Shown here: positions 8,240-17,185 of the stretch, piece by piece | Position numbering within the stretch: position 1 is the stretch's first letter | How the letters are laid out: every line of letters begins with the position of its first letter | Assembly (NCBI GenBank): GCA_036478595.1 | Contig: JAZGEF010000011.1 | Coordinates: forward strand, 62,001 to 126,000 | Reading direction: 5' to 3' | Length of the DNA: 64,000 nt | Source: Granulosicoccus sp036478595 | GTDB taxonomy: Bacteria > Pseudomonadota > Gammaproteobacteria > Granulosicoccales > Granulosicoccaceae | Notes under the pieces: generated by a model | The model's database searches: none | Seen by the model: only the letters and a program-made list of their open reading frames with translations | Told to the model about the DNA's origin: nothing | Made by a program: the position numbers and the translations under genes

Positions 8240-8478
8240 CGCATGAAGCCGAAGAATACAAACACTACTATTACTAGTAGTGCTGCGCCGCTGATCATTC
8301 TTTCTCCGAGTGCCGTGCTAGCGATGTGTTCTTTTTCGATTCTAATTGATAGTACTTTTAATCCCGCGTCGTCTAACTCACTACAATGCGGGCACTGCTC
8401 ATAGCGTTTAACTAGGTAACGCTATGTACACCGTTCGCATATAATTGTTTTCCTTGGAAAGCGTTTTGGAAGATACAT
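8236..8478 (-). pseudogene. Small zinc-ribbon, single-pass membrane protein gene interrupted by an in-frame TAG
   Basis: Reading from an ATG at 8476-8478, codons 1-18 encode a basic start followed by CERC (residues 14-17). Codon 19 (8422-8424) is TAG. The same frame then continues with RYLVKRYEQCPHC (second CxxC at 29-32), a short linker and a hydrophobic segment (about 57-78) ending at TAA in 8236-8238. Two CxxC pairs either side of the stop form a typical zinc ribbon, so the frame is clearly one gene of 80 residues. It begins 8 bp after the stop of the upstream CoA-transferase on the same strand. Either the gene is broken by a point mutation, or the TAG is read through, or it is a sequencing error. 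The function is unknown. Confidence 0.7.
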
Positions 8479-8486
8479 TTTGCATT

Positions 8487-9683
8487 CTATGAATTCAGCA
8501 GATCATCTAGTACCTCATCCGTATGCTGGCCACAAGCCGGCGGTGGCCTGCGGTAAGTAACCGGTGTTTTGCTAAACTTTACGGGATTACCAATCAGTTC
8601 TACCTTGCCTGATTGCGCGTGATCATCATCCATAGAAATCTGCATATCTCGTGCGGCGACTTGATCGGATGCTAGTACATCGGGCACGGTATTGATTGGG
8701 CCGCCGGGCACGCCTTGTTGCTCTAGTATTGCTTCTAATTTGGCTTTGCTGTGTTTTTTGGTTTCGCTACTCAATATGGGCACCAAGGTGTCGCGGTTGG
8801 CGACCCGTAGGCTATTGGTAGTGTAATCAGGATGCTGCGCTAAGTCTTCACGCTGCAGGCCTGCACATAATCGCTGATATTGTGTGTCGTTACCCGCTGC
8901 CACTACCACGTGGCCATCAGAAGCTTCAAACACTTGATAGGGCACGATATTCGGGTGCTCGTTGCCTAAGCGTTGTGTTGCTTTGCCTGAGCTTAAGTAG
9001 TTGGTACCGGCATTAATCAACCACGCCACTTGTGTATCAACTAATCCAATATCGATATGTTGTCCAAGGCCGGTATTATCGCGATTGTGTAGTGCAGCAA
9101 GGATGGCTGTGCTTGCGTATAAACCGCACACTACATCGGCGATAGCCACACCGACTTTCATTGGTTCGCCATCTTTTGCACCGGTCAAGCTCATGATGCC
9201 GCCATAGGCTTGCGCTAATAGATCGTAACCAGGCTTGTGCGAATTGGGACCGGTTTGGCCAAAGCCGGTTATTGAGCAATACACAAGGTTTGGGTATTTT
9301 GCGAGCAGGCTTGCATGATCAAGCCCGTATTTTTTTAATCCTCCAGTTTTAAAATTTTCAACAACTATGTCACATTTGCCTGCAAGCTCAAGAATGGTCT
9401 TGGCACCTTCGTCTGTTGTTAAATCAATGGCGATAGAACGCTTGTTACGATTGGCGGATAAATAGTAAGCGCTCTCAGCAGTAGGTTCGCCATCTTTGCC
9501 AGTCACGTAAGGTGGCCCCCATGAGCGAGTGTCATCACCTAAGCCCGGTTTTTCAACCTTGATGATATCGGCACCGTAGTCGCCGAGTAGTTGTGTGCAG
9601 GTGGGGCCTGCGAGTATTCGCGATAAATCGAGAACTCGAATACCTTCTAGTGGGCCGAATGATTGGATAGGGTTATCGTTCAT
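8487..9683 (-). CDS. CaiB/BaiF family III acyl-CoA transferase
   Basis: A 398-residue protein with the family N-terminus (GIRVLDLSRILAGPTCTQLLGDYGADIIKVE), the RSIAIDLTT segment, and YCSITGFGQTGP followed by GYDLLAQAYGG, in which the catalytic Asp is seen. It transfers CoA between carboxylic acids in the cytoplasm. The 3' end is followed on the same strand by a small zinc-ribbon gene. The divergent neighbour (an SDR) starts 164 bp away. No acyl-CoA dehydrogenase or hydratase is next to it, so the substrate cannot be guessed. A second family III enzyme lies at 52997-54205. Confidence 0.92.
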   Translation of the reverse strand: MNDNPIQSFGPLEGIRVLDLSRILAGPTCTQLLGDYGADIIKVEKPGLGDDTRSWGPPYVTGKDGEPTAESAYYLSANRNKRSIAIDLTTDEGAKTILELAGKCDIVVENFKTGGLKKYGLDHASLLAKYPNLVYCSITGFGQTGPNSHKPGYDLLAQAYGGIMSLTGAKDGEPMKVGVAIADVVCGLYASTAILAALHNRDNTGLGQHIDIGLVDTQVAWLINAGTNYLSSGKATQRLGNEHPNIVPYQVFEASDGHVVVAAGNDTQYQRLCAGLQREDLAQHPDYTTNSLRVANRDTLVPILSSETKKHSKAKLEAILEQQGVPGGPINTVPDVLASDQVAARDMQISMDDDHAQSGKVELIGNPVKFSKTPVTYRRPPPACGQHTDEVLDDLLNS

Positions 9684-9846
9684 GGGGGTGTAATGCGTAG
9701 CGAAGGCTTAGCGACATGGTGCCAAATAATAGGTGGTGCGTCAGTATTTTCTGCATATGGAAGTTTCATACAAGCGATCGTTCGGTCGATTTCAATATAG
9801 AATGAACACCATAAAATTTGTATTAAGCAAACACGGGTAACGATCA

Positions 9847-10551
9847 ATGGATATCAAAGGTAAGAAAGCACTAGTTTTTGGCGGCACATCTGGAATTGGT
9901 TTGGCGACTGTCGAGCAGTTGATGGAGCTTGGTGCCACAGTGGTTGCAATGGGGCGTGATGCTAGCAAGGCTGATGCGTTACCGGCAGGAGCAACCTTCA
10001 AACAGTGCGATGTGCGCGATGAAGACGCATTACAAAAACTCTATAGCGATCAAGGCCCGTTTGACATTTTGATCAGTGCTGCCACTGGTGGTGATCGCGC
10101 TATCGGCGCGTTTAGCGAGATGGATATGGACGGCTATAAAGGCTCTTTTGACAAGCTCTGGGGGTACGCTAATGTCGTGCGATATGGTGAATCCCATTTG
10201 GCCTCTGATGGTGCGATAGTGCTGGTTAGTGGGTCACCAGCTCGAAAATGCGGTAAGGGCCAAGTGGCCTTGTCGTCAGTAGGCGGAGCGGTGGAGGCCA
10301 TGGTGCGAGCCATCGCCAAAGAGATCACACCCAAGCGCATTAACGTAATGTCACCTGGCTTAATTGATACACCAATGGTGGCGCTCAAGGGCGATGATCG
10401 GGACGCGCACTACGAGCGATTGACCGGCAATAACTTGATTCCTCGCCCTGGCACCGCTGCAGAATGCGCAAAAGGCATAGTCTTTCTGGTCCAAAACGAC
10501 TTCGTCACCGGCACCACATTGGACGTAGATGGCGGCATATTGTTGTCATAG
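9847..10551 (+). CDS. SDR-fold protein lacking the YxxxK catalytic pair
   Basis: A 234-residue Rossmann protein. The nucleotide loop GGTSGIG (residues 12-18), an acidic CDVRDEDA after strand 3, and the C-terminal GTTLDVDGG are all normal for short-chain dehydrogenases. Where a Tyr-x-x-x-Lys should follow the VLVSGSPA serine strand, the sequence reads GKGQVALSSVGGAVEA, so both Tyr and Lys are absent. This points to a divergent SDR subgroup that uses other residues or binds cofactor without the classical reaction. It is transcribed alone, divergent from the CoA-transferase. Confidence 0.85.
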   Translation: MDIKGKKALVFGGTSGIGLATVEQLMELGATVVAMGRDASKADALPAGATFKQCDVRDEDALQKLYSDQGPFDILISAATGGDRAIGAFSEMDMDGYKGSFDKLWGYANVVRYGESHLASDGAIVLVSGSPARKCGKGQVALSSVGGAVEAMVRAIAKEITPKRINVMSPGLIDTPMVALKGDDRDAHYERLTGNNLIPRPGTAAECAKGIVFLVQNDFVTGTTLDVDGGILLS

Positions 10552-10829
10552 GGCGCGTAATTCGTTCGTTTTAATGCCAGAGGCGGGATGCTCTTCGCAT
10601 TCAATGGCAACAGCTAGCTAAGCTTAAGGCGTATAATTTGCACCCTAAGCGCTTCATTGATGTTGCGTCCTGCCTTGCAGGCCTCTACTGGCTTTGTTCC
10701 GATCGTCAGGCTCTTAGAGCTAGCTAGCGCTCACCAGCTGCGCGCTGAGTTCACATTTTTTTATCACTATATTTTATTGACATCTTGAGTGCTTCTAGGC
10801 GCCATCGGGATGCATTGGAGTTTCACAAT

Positions 10830-12200
10830 TTGTCTCAATTACCATCAGGGTTTGATTCTCTGGGTTTGTCGAAGCCGTTGCTACAGGCAATCCAGGATTC
10901 CGGTTATACCCAACCTACACCCATACAAGAAAAATCGATACCCGTTGTGCTCGAGGGAAGAGATATCCTCGCCGCTGCACAAACCGGTACCGGTAAAACT
11001 GCAGGTTTTACACTGCCGATTTTGCACCACCTATCACAAACCCGTACGGCCAAATCAAAGGCTGGAAAGCCACGGTGTTTAGTGCTGTCACCAACACGAG
11101 AGTTGGCTGCACAAATAGGTGCATCCGTGCAGGTGTACGGCAAGCACGTGCCTGTTCATTCCTTAGTTGTGTTTGGCGGCGTAAATATCGAGCGTCAGAT
11201 ACGTTCATTGAAGAAATCTGTCGATATCGTTATCGCCACTCCGGGCCGTTTGATTGACCTAGTCAATCGGCGCCATATTGATTTGTCACAGGTAGAGATT
11301 CTGGTGTTAGATGAAGCTGACCGGATGCTCGACATGGGTTTTATCCATGATGTTAAAAAAATCTCAGCCATGATGTCCGCCAAGAAGCAAACGCTTATGT
11401 TTTCAGCGACGTTCTCAAGCCAGATCCGATCGTTGGCAAAAACACTTTTAAAAAACCCAGCTGAGGTGTCTGTTGCCAAAACCAATGTCACGACAGAGTT
11501 GGTCAAGCAAAGTGCTCATCTGGTTAATAAGGGGGGTAAGCGTGCGCTGTTGTCTCATTTGATCAAAACAAACAAATGGGAGCAGGTATTGGTGTTCACT
11601 CGCACCAAGCATGGCGCTAATCGATTAGTCGAGCAGTTAAACGATGACGGTATTCGTTCAGAGGCGTTTCATGGCAACAAAAGCCAGGCCGCCAGAACGA
11701 AGGCTTTGGGCAACTTTAAAAACGGCAAGGTTCGCGTATTGTGTGCAACCGACATCGCGGCACGCGGCATCGATATTCACTTGCTGCCACAAGTAGTCAA
11801 CTTTGATTTACCACTGGTAGCTGAAGATTATGTGCACCGTATTGGCAGGACTGGTCGTGCGGGCAGTAATGGCCAGGCTGTGTCTTTAGTGGGTGTGGAT
11901 GAGCTAAAATTGCTTACGTCAATTGAAAAATTGATCAAACAATCTGTTGAGATCATAGAGGTTGATGGTCACACCGGGCATACCGATAAGCCCTCACCGG
12001 CGGAGCCACGTAAACAACGGCCGGGTAGATCGAGTAGCCAAAAACGTGCTGGTACTAGTAAGAAGAAATCATCAGCTTCGCATAAGCCATCTGGGCGTAA
12101 TCAACGTAGTGGGCAAGCTAAAGGAAATAGTGATGGTACGAGTGCTCCACGAAGGAAGACGCCGAACGGTAGCCGCAAACCCCGATCTTCGGCTGCATAG
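10830..12200 (+). CDS. rhlE: DEAD-box ATP-dependent RNA helicase, RhlE type
   Basis: The Q motif begins with GFDSLGLSKPLLQAI and is followed by AQTGTGKT (motif I), PTRELAAQ (Ia), DEAD within VLDEADRMLDMGF (II), FSATFS (III), and ARGIDIHLLPQVVNFDLP and HRIGRTGRAG (V, VI). The C-terminus (about 100 residues) is basic and rich in Ser, Lys, Arg and Gly, as in RhlE proteins that contact ribosomal RNA. There is no ATG near the N-terminus. I chose the TTG at 10830 because GGAG lies 9 bp upstream and the protein then begins just before the Q motif. An earlier TTG at 10785 would add 15 residues. A terminator follows. The gene name is by type only. Confidence 0.9.
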   Translation: MSQLPSGFDSLGLSKPLLQAIQDSGYTQPTPIQEKSIPVVLEGRDILAAAQTGTGKTAGFTLPILHHLSQTRTAKSKAGKPRCLVLSPTRELAAQIGASVQVYGKHVPVHSLVVFGGVNIERQIRSLKKSVDIVIATPGRLIDLVNRRHIDLSQVEILVLDEADRMLDMGFIHDVKKISAMMSAKKQTLMFSATFSSQIRSLAKTLLKNPAEVSVAKTNVTTELVKQSAHLVNKGGKRALLSHLIKTNKWEQVLVFTRTKHGANRLVEQLNDDGIRSEAFHGNKSQAARTKALGNFKNGKVRVLCATDIAARGIDIHLLPQVVNFDLPLVAEDYVHRIGRTGRAGSNGQAVSLVGVDELKLLTSIEKLIKQSVEIIEVDGHTGHTDKPSPAEPRKQRPGRSSSQKRAGTSKKKSSASHKPSGRNQRSGQAKGNSDGTSAPRRKTPNGSRKPRSSAA

Positions 12201-12230
12201 GCTGCTTTGATTAAGTAGAACGCATCAAGC

Positions 12231-12266
12231 AAAGCCTGCGACAGTAGTGTTGCGGGCTTTTTTGTC
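12231..12266 (+). terminator. Rho-independent terminator after rhlE
   Basis: AAAGCCTGCGA (12231-12241) pairs with TTGCGGGCTTT (12250-12260) around an 8-nt loop, with two G-T pairs, and is followed by a run of T. It lies 31 bp after the helicase stop and 30 bp before the end of the convergent LacI gene. It can therefore serve both strands. Confidence 0.8.
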
Positions 12267-12296
12267 TGAGCGTGCAGTACTAGCTTGCAGGTGTTA

Positions 12297-13316
12297 CTAA
12301 CGGTTTGGAGGGCCAAGTGAATCACGCATAACCACTTCGGTTTCAAATTGCACACTGCTTGGCTGTTTTCGGCTGCTGACAAAATCCAGCAATAAGCGCG
12401 CTGCTGCTCTACCCATTTGTTCTTGTGGTACTCGCACGGTTGTCAGTTGCGGATCAACCGCGGTTGCCAGGTTAATATCATCAAAACCTGTGATTGAGAT
12501 ATCGGCAGGGACTTTCAAACCGATTTCTTTTGCACGATTTAGAGCACCAGCGGCGATAACGTCATTACCACAAATTACGGCAGTGGGTATATTAGCGCCC
12601 CTCATTAATTTGTCAAATGCCTGAGCGCCATCTTCTAGCGTATAAGCGGTTTCAACAATGTTGCTAAGTTGAGCGTCGTTGCCGAAATCATCGATAGCTT
12701 GGGTAACACCTTTAATTCGATTAGTAGCGCGATCATTGCCTTGTGATACGCCTGCTAGCATGCCGATGCGGCGATGCCCAATGTCTAACACGGCTTTCGC
12801 TATTTCATATGCAGATTGTTTGTTGTCGAAACCGGCATAGAGTTTGTCTGAATCGGCCTGATAACACCATGAAATGATATACGGAATTTTTCGCATCTCT
12901 AAAAATTCGTGTGTAGCGTTTGGCCGCTCAGTGCCGATTAATAGCAAGCCATCAGCACCATGAGATAACAGCGTTTGTATTTGTTCGAATTCGTCTTCGG
13001 GGTTATAACCGGAGCTAGCCACTAGCAACAGCACACCATGGTTTGCAAGCGCCTGTTGGAAAGCATGTAGTCCGCTGGCAAACATGGCGTTGGCCATGGT
13101 GGGGATAATTGCGCCAACCGTATTGCTTTTATTAGACGCTAGGATCTTTGCGCCAAAATTAGGTGTGTACGCGAGTTGGCTTATCGCGGATTGGATTCTT
13201 TCTCGAGTGGCGCCAGCAACCTTGTCAGGCTCGTTGATCGAACGCGATATTGTGGCAGTCGACACCTTAGCAAGTTTGGCGACGTCTTCGAGGGTAGGCT
13301 TGTTGGCTCTGTTCAT
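12297..13316 (-). CDS. LacI family transcriptional regulator
   Basis: A 339-residue repressor. Residues about 8-30 form the LacI helix-turn-helix (TLEDVAKLAKVSTATISRSIN), with the hinge at YTPNFGAKILAS. Residues about 65-335 are a periplasmic-binding-like effector domain (VGAIIPTMANAMFASGL through GFDDINLATAVDPQLTTVRVP). It is divergent from the hpsN-like operon, with 246 bp between the starts. A 16-bp near-palindrome of the classical LacI/GalR type lies in that gap. It most likely represses the dehydrogenase operon until its substrate or an intermediate binds. The ligand is not predictable from sequence. Confidence 0.92.
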   Translation of the reverse strand: MNRANKPTLEDVAKLAKVSTATISRSINEPDKVAGATRERIQSAISQLAYTPNFGAKILASNKSNTVGAIIPTMANAMFASGLHAFQQALANHGVLLLVASSGYNPEDEFEQIQTLLSHGADGLLLIGTERPNATHEFLEMRKIPYIISWCYQADSDKLYAGFDNKQSAYEIAKAVLDIGHRRIGMLAGVSQGNDRATNRIKGVTQAIDDFGNDAQLSNIVETAYTLEDGAQAFDKLMRGANIPTAVICGNDVIAAGALNRAKEIGLKVPADISITGFDDINLATAVDPQLTTVRVPQEQMGRAAARLLLDFVSSRKQPSSVQFETEVVMRDSLGPPNR

Positions 13317-13403
13317 GGATTCAAAACATCCCTTTCGGTGTGGCTAGTACAAGGTGCGTGTTGGCCGAACCGTCAGGTTTTCTCCGATGTCGACAGTGTA
13401 TCG

Positions 13404-13419
13404 ATGTAAGCGCTTGCAT
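13404..13419. promoter_or_regulatory. LacI-type operator between lacI-like gene and hpsN
   Basis: ATGTAAGCGCTTGCAT is a 16-bp palindrome with one mismatch and has the central CG step with TGNAANCGNTTNCA spacing known for LacI/GalR family sites. It lies 88 bp upstream of the lacI-like start and 144 bp upstream of the hpsN start. It is the only such site I see in the gap. Binding by the neighbouring LacI protein is inferred from position. Confidence 0.7.
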
Positions 13420-13562
13420 TTATCAAGCTTACACCATAGAATGATGCTATAGAGGACATTTAACGAATCCTTTTCCGTCAATCGCGCTAGTTCATTGCCC
13501 ACTGTCATACTACTCGTCGTTATACGCACCGTTAATTTTTATGCAAAACACAGGCACACACA

Positions 13563-14867
13563 ATGGCTCGTAAGTACCTTAAGAAAGCGCTCAAAACCGC
13601 CGCCACTGATGCAAGCAATGTTAGCGAAACAGTTAAAAATATACTCGATGATATAGAGGTTGGTGGCGATGCCGTGGCCATGGAATACGCTGCCAAGTTT
13701 GATAATTACGAAGGCAATGTCATGCTAACGGAAGAAGAAATTCAAACAGCCTGCGATGCGGTTCCGCAGCGCCTCAAAGATGACATCGCATTTGCTCACG
13801 ATAATGTCAAGCGTTTTGCTGAAGTACAAAAACAGACAATGCAAGATGTGCAGCTTGAAGTGGTGCCGGGTTTTATCTTGGGCCAAAAGTGTATCCCTTG
13901 CCAAGCAGTGGGCTGTTACGTGCCCGGTGGTCGCTACAGCCATATCGCCAGTGCGATCATGACAGTCACAACAGCTAAAGTTGCAGGCTGCGAGCATATT
14001 GTTGCTTGTTCACCACCACGTCCTAATGAGGGCGTAGCCCCAGCTATTGTTTATGCCGCTAAGCTTTGTGGTGCCGACAAGATCATGGCAATGGGTGGCG
14101 TGCAAGCCGTTGCGTCAATGACCAACGGATTGTTTGGTTTGCCAAAGGCGGATATTTTGGTAGGGCCGGGCAACCAGTTTGTTGCAGAAGCTAAGCGTAT
14201 TTTGTACGGCACAGTCGGTATCGATATGATCGCAGGCCCAACAGACAGCTTAATATTGGCTGATGGCGAAGCTGATGCTCATATCGTTGCGACCGATCTA
14301 GTTAGCCAAGCAGAGCATGGTTATAACTCTCCTGTTTGGTTAGTCACGGATGACACTGCCATGGCGGAAAAAGTAATCGAAATGGTGCCAGGCTTAATTG
14401 CGGATTTACCAGAACTCAATGGTAAAAATGCGGAAGCCGCATGGCGTGATTTTGCTGAAGTCATCGTATGTGATTCTCGAGAAGAAATGGTGGCAACATC
14501 AGATGAATATGCGCCAGAACATTTAACGGTGCAATGTGCCGATCAACATTGGTGGCTTGATAAGCTCAAGTGCTATGGCTCGTTGTTCTTAGGCGAGGAA
14601 ACTACCGTTTCTTATGGCGACAAAGCATCGGGCACTAACCACGTGCTTCCAACTTCACGTTCAGCCAAGTACACCGGTGGATTGTCAGTGCACAAGTACA
14701 TGAAAATCGTTACTTGGCAGGAAGCGACACGTGAGGGCTCCAAAGATATTGCTGTGTCAACTGCGCGCATCTCACGTCTTGAAGGTATGGAAGGGCATGC
14801 ACGTAGTGCTGATGTGCGGCTTGCAAAATACTTTCCCGATGAAAAATTTGAGCTAAGCCCAGAATAA
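13563..14867 (+). CDS. hpsN: Histidinol dehydrogenase-family enzyme, HpsN-like (sulfopropanediol 3-dehydrogenase)
   Basis: A 434-residue member of the HisD family, with GCYVPGGRYSHIASAIMT, GVQAVASM, VGPGNQFVAEAKR, the zinc-site region SQAEHGYNSPVW and a late YAPEHLTVQ. It lacks his-operon context. The N-terminal YLKKA start and the KFDNYEG segment resemble HpsN, which oxidises (R)-2,3-dihydroxypropane-1-sulfonate to sulfolactate with NAD. HpsN is a known HisD-family enzyme. The neighbours (LacI regulator, FMN hydroxyacid dehydrogenase, SDR) fit oxidation of a C3 sulfonate or similar diol rather than histidine synthesis. No sulfolyase is adjacent. I am confident of the family and moderately confident of the HpsN assignment. 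Confidence 0.78.
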   Translation: MARKYLKKALKTAATDASNVSETVKNILDDIEVGGDAVAMEYAAKFDNYEGNVMLTEEEIQTACDAVPQRLKDDIAFAHDNVKRFAEVQKQTMQDVQLEVVPGFILGQKCIPCQAVGCYVPGGRYSHIASAIMTVTTAKVAGCEHIVACSPPRPNEGVAPAIVYAAKLCGADKIMAMGGVQAVASMTNGLFGLPKADILVGPGNQFVAEAKRILYGTVGIDMIAGPTDSLILADGEADAHIVATDLVSQAEHGYNSPVWLVTDDTAMAEKVIEMVPGLIADLPELNGKNAEAAWRDFAEVIVCDSREEMVATSDEYAPEHLTVQCADQHWWLDKLKCYGSLFLGEETTVSYGDKASGTNHVLPTSRSAKYTGGLSVHKYMKIVTWQEATREGSKDIAVSTARISRLEGMEGHARSADVRLAKYFPDEKFELSPE

Positions 14868-14972
14868 AGTTTGACGTAAGATCCAAACCAAACCTGCAGG
14901 GCAGTACCGGTAAGCCCGTGCGGTGTTAGGCATTCTGCACACCTGATTGGCTTAATCGTTAAACTACTAAGT

Positions 14973-16091
14973 ATGGCAGCACAGCATAAAATCCATTCCA
15001 GTACTGACGCCAGGCGTTTAGCTCGCAAACGCCTGCCTTGGATGGTATTTGATTATATCGATGGTACTGCAGGTGAAGGTGGTGGCGAAGCCTTAGGCCG
15101 GTCTGCATTGCAAGCTATACGCCTTAAGCCCAGAATACTACGGGATGTATCGCACCGTGATCTTTCGGTCGAGGTGTTTGATCACAAAGCAAGGTGCCCC
15201 ATGGGCATCAGCCCGATGGGCATGTGCAATCTATCAGCACCGGGTGCTGATTTAATGTTGGCCAGGTTGGCAGCTGATAAACGTTTCCCACTGGGGGTAT
15301 CAACGGTTTCATCTACTTCGCTTGAAAAAATCATAGAAGTTGCGCAAGGCCATGCTTGGTTTCAACTTTATTACAGCGGAGATGGGTCGTCCGTCACATC
15401 GCTAATTGACAGAGCCAATGCGTCAGGGTATCGCACATTAGTGCTTACATTGGATGTGCCTGAGGTTGGACGTAGACCGCGTGAGCTGCGTCGCGGTTTT
15501 AAAATGCCATTTAAAATTGGTGTATCTCAGTTTACCGATTTTGCATTGCATCCGCGGTGGTCAATATCTGCCTTGTTGAAAGGTAAACCCCACATGGCGA
15601 ACTTTGGTGGCAAACACGGTACTTTTGACCGCACAGAATCACGTGCTGGCGCTACTTGGGATCATCTAAAACATATCAGAGAACTATGGCAGGGTAACCT
15701 TGTTGTTAAAGGTGTGCTCAATGTTGAAGATGCACTGCAACTTAAAGCGGTGGGCGTGGACGCCATCCAGGTATCTAGCCACGGAGGCAGGCAACTTGAT
15801 AGCGCGCCGGCGCCAATATTAATGCTACGAGACATTCGTAATGCCTTAGGCCCTAATTATCCGATATTTTATGATTCGGGAATCCGTACAGGCGAAGATA
15901 TCGTGAAGGCTTATGCCATGGGTGCCGATTTTGTTTTTATTGGGCGCCCAGTGCTATTCGCTATGGCAGCGGCTGGTGACGCGGGCTTGAAAAAAATGTG
16001 GAACGTGCTTGAGGATGAAACCAGTATCACTCTGGCGCAGCTTGGGCAAACAAGCATGCCGGGACCGTCTAGCAAGGTGATGTGCGAATAA
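14973..16091 (+). CDS. FMN-dependent alpha-hydroxy-acid dehydrogenase (LldD/glycolate oxidase family)
   Basis: A 372-residue TIM-barrel flavoprotein. Visible motifs are FDYIDGTAGEG near residue 27, the PMGISPMGM FMN strand, WFQLYYSGD, LTLDVPEVGRRPRE, the active-site SSHGGRQLDSAPA with catalytic His and Arg, and the late YDSGIRTGEDIVKAYAMGADFVFIGRP phosphate site. The family oxidises L-lactate, glycolate, mandelate or similar 2-hydroxy acids. Following an HpsN-like enzyme that would make sulfolactate, a plausible substrate is sulfolactate, giving sulfopyruvate. That is inference from order alone. It sits 105 bp after hpsN and 34 bp before an SDR. Confidence 0.88.
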   Translation: MAAQHKIHSSTDARRLARKRLPWMVFDYIDGTAGEGGGEALGRSALQAIRLKPRILRDVSHRDLSVEVFDHKARCPMGISPMGMCNLSAPGADLMLARLAADKRFPLGVSTVSSTSLEKIIEVAQGHAWFQLYYSGDGSSVTSLIDRANASGYRTLVLTLDVPEVGRRPRELRRGFKMPFKIGVSQFTDFALHPRWSISALLKGKPHMANFGGKHGTFDRTESRAGATWDHLKHIRELWQGNLVVKGVLNVEDALQLKAVGVDAIQVSSHGGRQLDSAPAPILMLRDIRNALGPNYPIFYDSGIRTGEDIVKAYAMGADFVFIGRPVLFAMAAAGDAGLKKMWNVLEDETSITLAQLGQTSMPGPSSKVMCE

Positions 16092-16125
16092 GTATTAACA
16101 CGCTCGTAAGCAATAGGTAGTAATC

Positions 16126-16878
16126 ATGTTCAATCTAAAAGGCAAAACTGCGCTAGTTACTGGTGCAACTTCTGGTATTGGCAAACAGCAAGCAATTGCT
16201 TTAGCAGCGGCGGGTGCCAATATTGTTGCGGTAGGCCGCCGAGTTGACCGATTAGAGGAGACATGCGGTGAAGTATCTGCCGCTGGGGGGCAGGCAGTCT
16301 CTATACGGGCTGATTTAACTCTGGATGCAAGCCTTGATGAACTTGCCAATAACGCTGCATCTCATTTTGGCGATATTGATATTTTATGTAACACGGCAGG
16401 TGTTAATTTGCGCCAACGTGTTGATGACATCAGCATTGAGTCATGGCAACAAACCATTGATCTAAATCTAGCGATTCCGTTTTTTCTGGGGCGTGCGTTA
16501 GTGCCTGGTATGCGCGCAAAAAATTGGGGGCGAATTATCAATGTGGCATCCCTGCAATCAACACGCGCATTTGCCAGTAGCGTTCCGTACGGTGCTTCCA
16601 AAGGCGGCATATCGCAACTCACAAGAGCGATGGCGGAAGCTTGGTCGTCCGATGGCATCAACACTAACGCCATAGCACCGGGTTTCTTCCCTACAGAGCT
16701 CACAGCACCCGTTTTTGAAGATAAAGCCGCACTTGAACGTTTGGCGGCGAGCACGGCGATTGGTCGAAACGGTAATTTGCAAGACTTAGACGGCATCACC
16801 GTATTCCTTGCGAGTGATGCGTCGGCATATATTACTGGGCAAGTAGTTGGGGTGGACGGCGGGTTTACCGCTAAGTAG
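16126..16878 (+). CDS. Short-chain dehydrogenase/reductase
   Basis: A 250-residue classical SDR with GATSGIG (residues 13-19), a NTAG strand near 89, catalytic Ser142, Tyr155 and Lys159 (VPYGASKGG), and the C-terminal VDGGFTAK. It resembles gluconate 5-dehydrogenase-like polyol dehydrogenases. In the known sulfopropanediol pathway two 2-dehydrogenases (HpsO, HpsP) interconvert the enantiomers before HpsN acts. This gene could have that role, but many SDRs would fit. It is the last gene of the operon and is followed by a strong terminator. Confidence 0.88.
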   Translation: MFNLKGKTALVTGATSGIGKQQAIALAAAGANIVAVGRRVDRLEETCGEVSAAGGQAVSIRADLTLDASLDELANNAASHFGDIDILCNTAGVNLRQRVDDISIESWQQTIDLNLAIPFFLGRALVPGMRAKNWGRIINVASLQSTRAFASSVPYGASKGGISQLTRAMAEAWSSDGINTNAIAPGFFPTELTAPVFEDKAALERLAASTAIGRNGNLQDLDGITVFLASDASAYITGQVVGVDGGFTAK

Positions 16879-16936
16879 TTTTTGGTGGCAACTAGCGCCA
16901 ATCTTATTGTTATAGCGCTGCTGGGGCATCGCAATG

Positions 16937-16966
16937 ATTAAAGCCGCGATCATTTGCGGCTTTAAT
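16937..16966 (+). terminator. Rho-independent terminator after the SDR
   Basis: ATTAAAGCCGC (16937-16947) and GCGGCTTTAAT (16956-16966) form a perfect 11-bp stem with an 8-nt loop, flanked by A and T runs on both sides. It lies 59 bp after the SDR stop and closes the hpsN operon. The rest of the gap 16879-17185 shows no further feature. Confidence 0.8.
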
Positions 16967-17185
16967 GTAGAACAGGCATAGCGACTAAAACTTAGCCTTT
17001 AGGCAGCCATGCTTTCCATGGGTGATATATTTGCGGTTCAGGATTGCAGCCATGCCGTTACTAGCTGATACCTTGCACTGGTGGAAGGTGGTTGATGCTT
17101 GAATCAATTGCGAAACTGGCTACCTATTGCTACCATTTTTCTTTATTATCCCAATTAGCTTCAATATCAAGATCGGTTATTCGCC

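Noticed and set aside
13563..14867. Biosynthetic histidinol dehydrogenase (hisD)
   Set aside because: No other his genes are near; the neighbours are a LacI regulator, an FMN hydroxyacid dehydrogenase and an SDR, which fits a catabolic HisD-family enzyme better.
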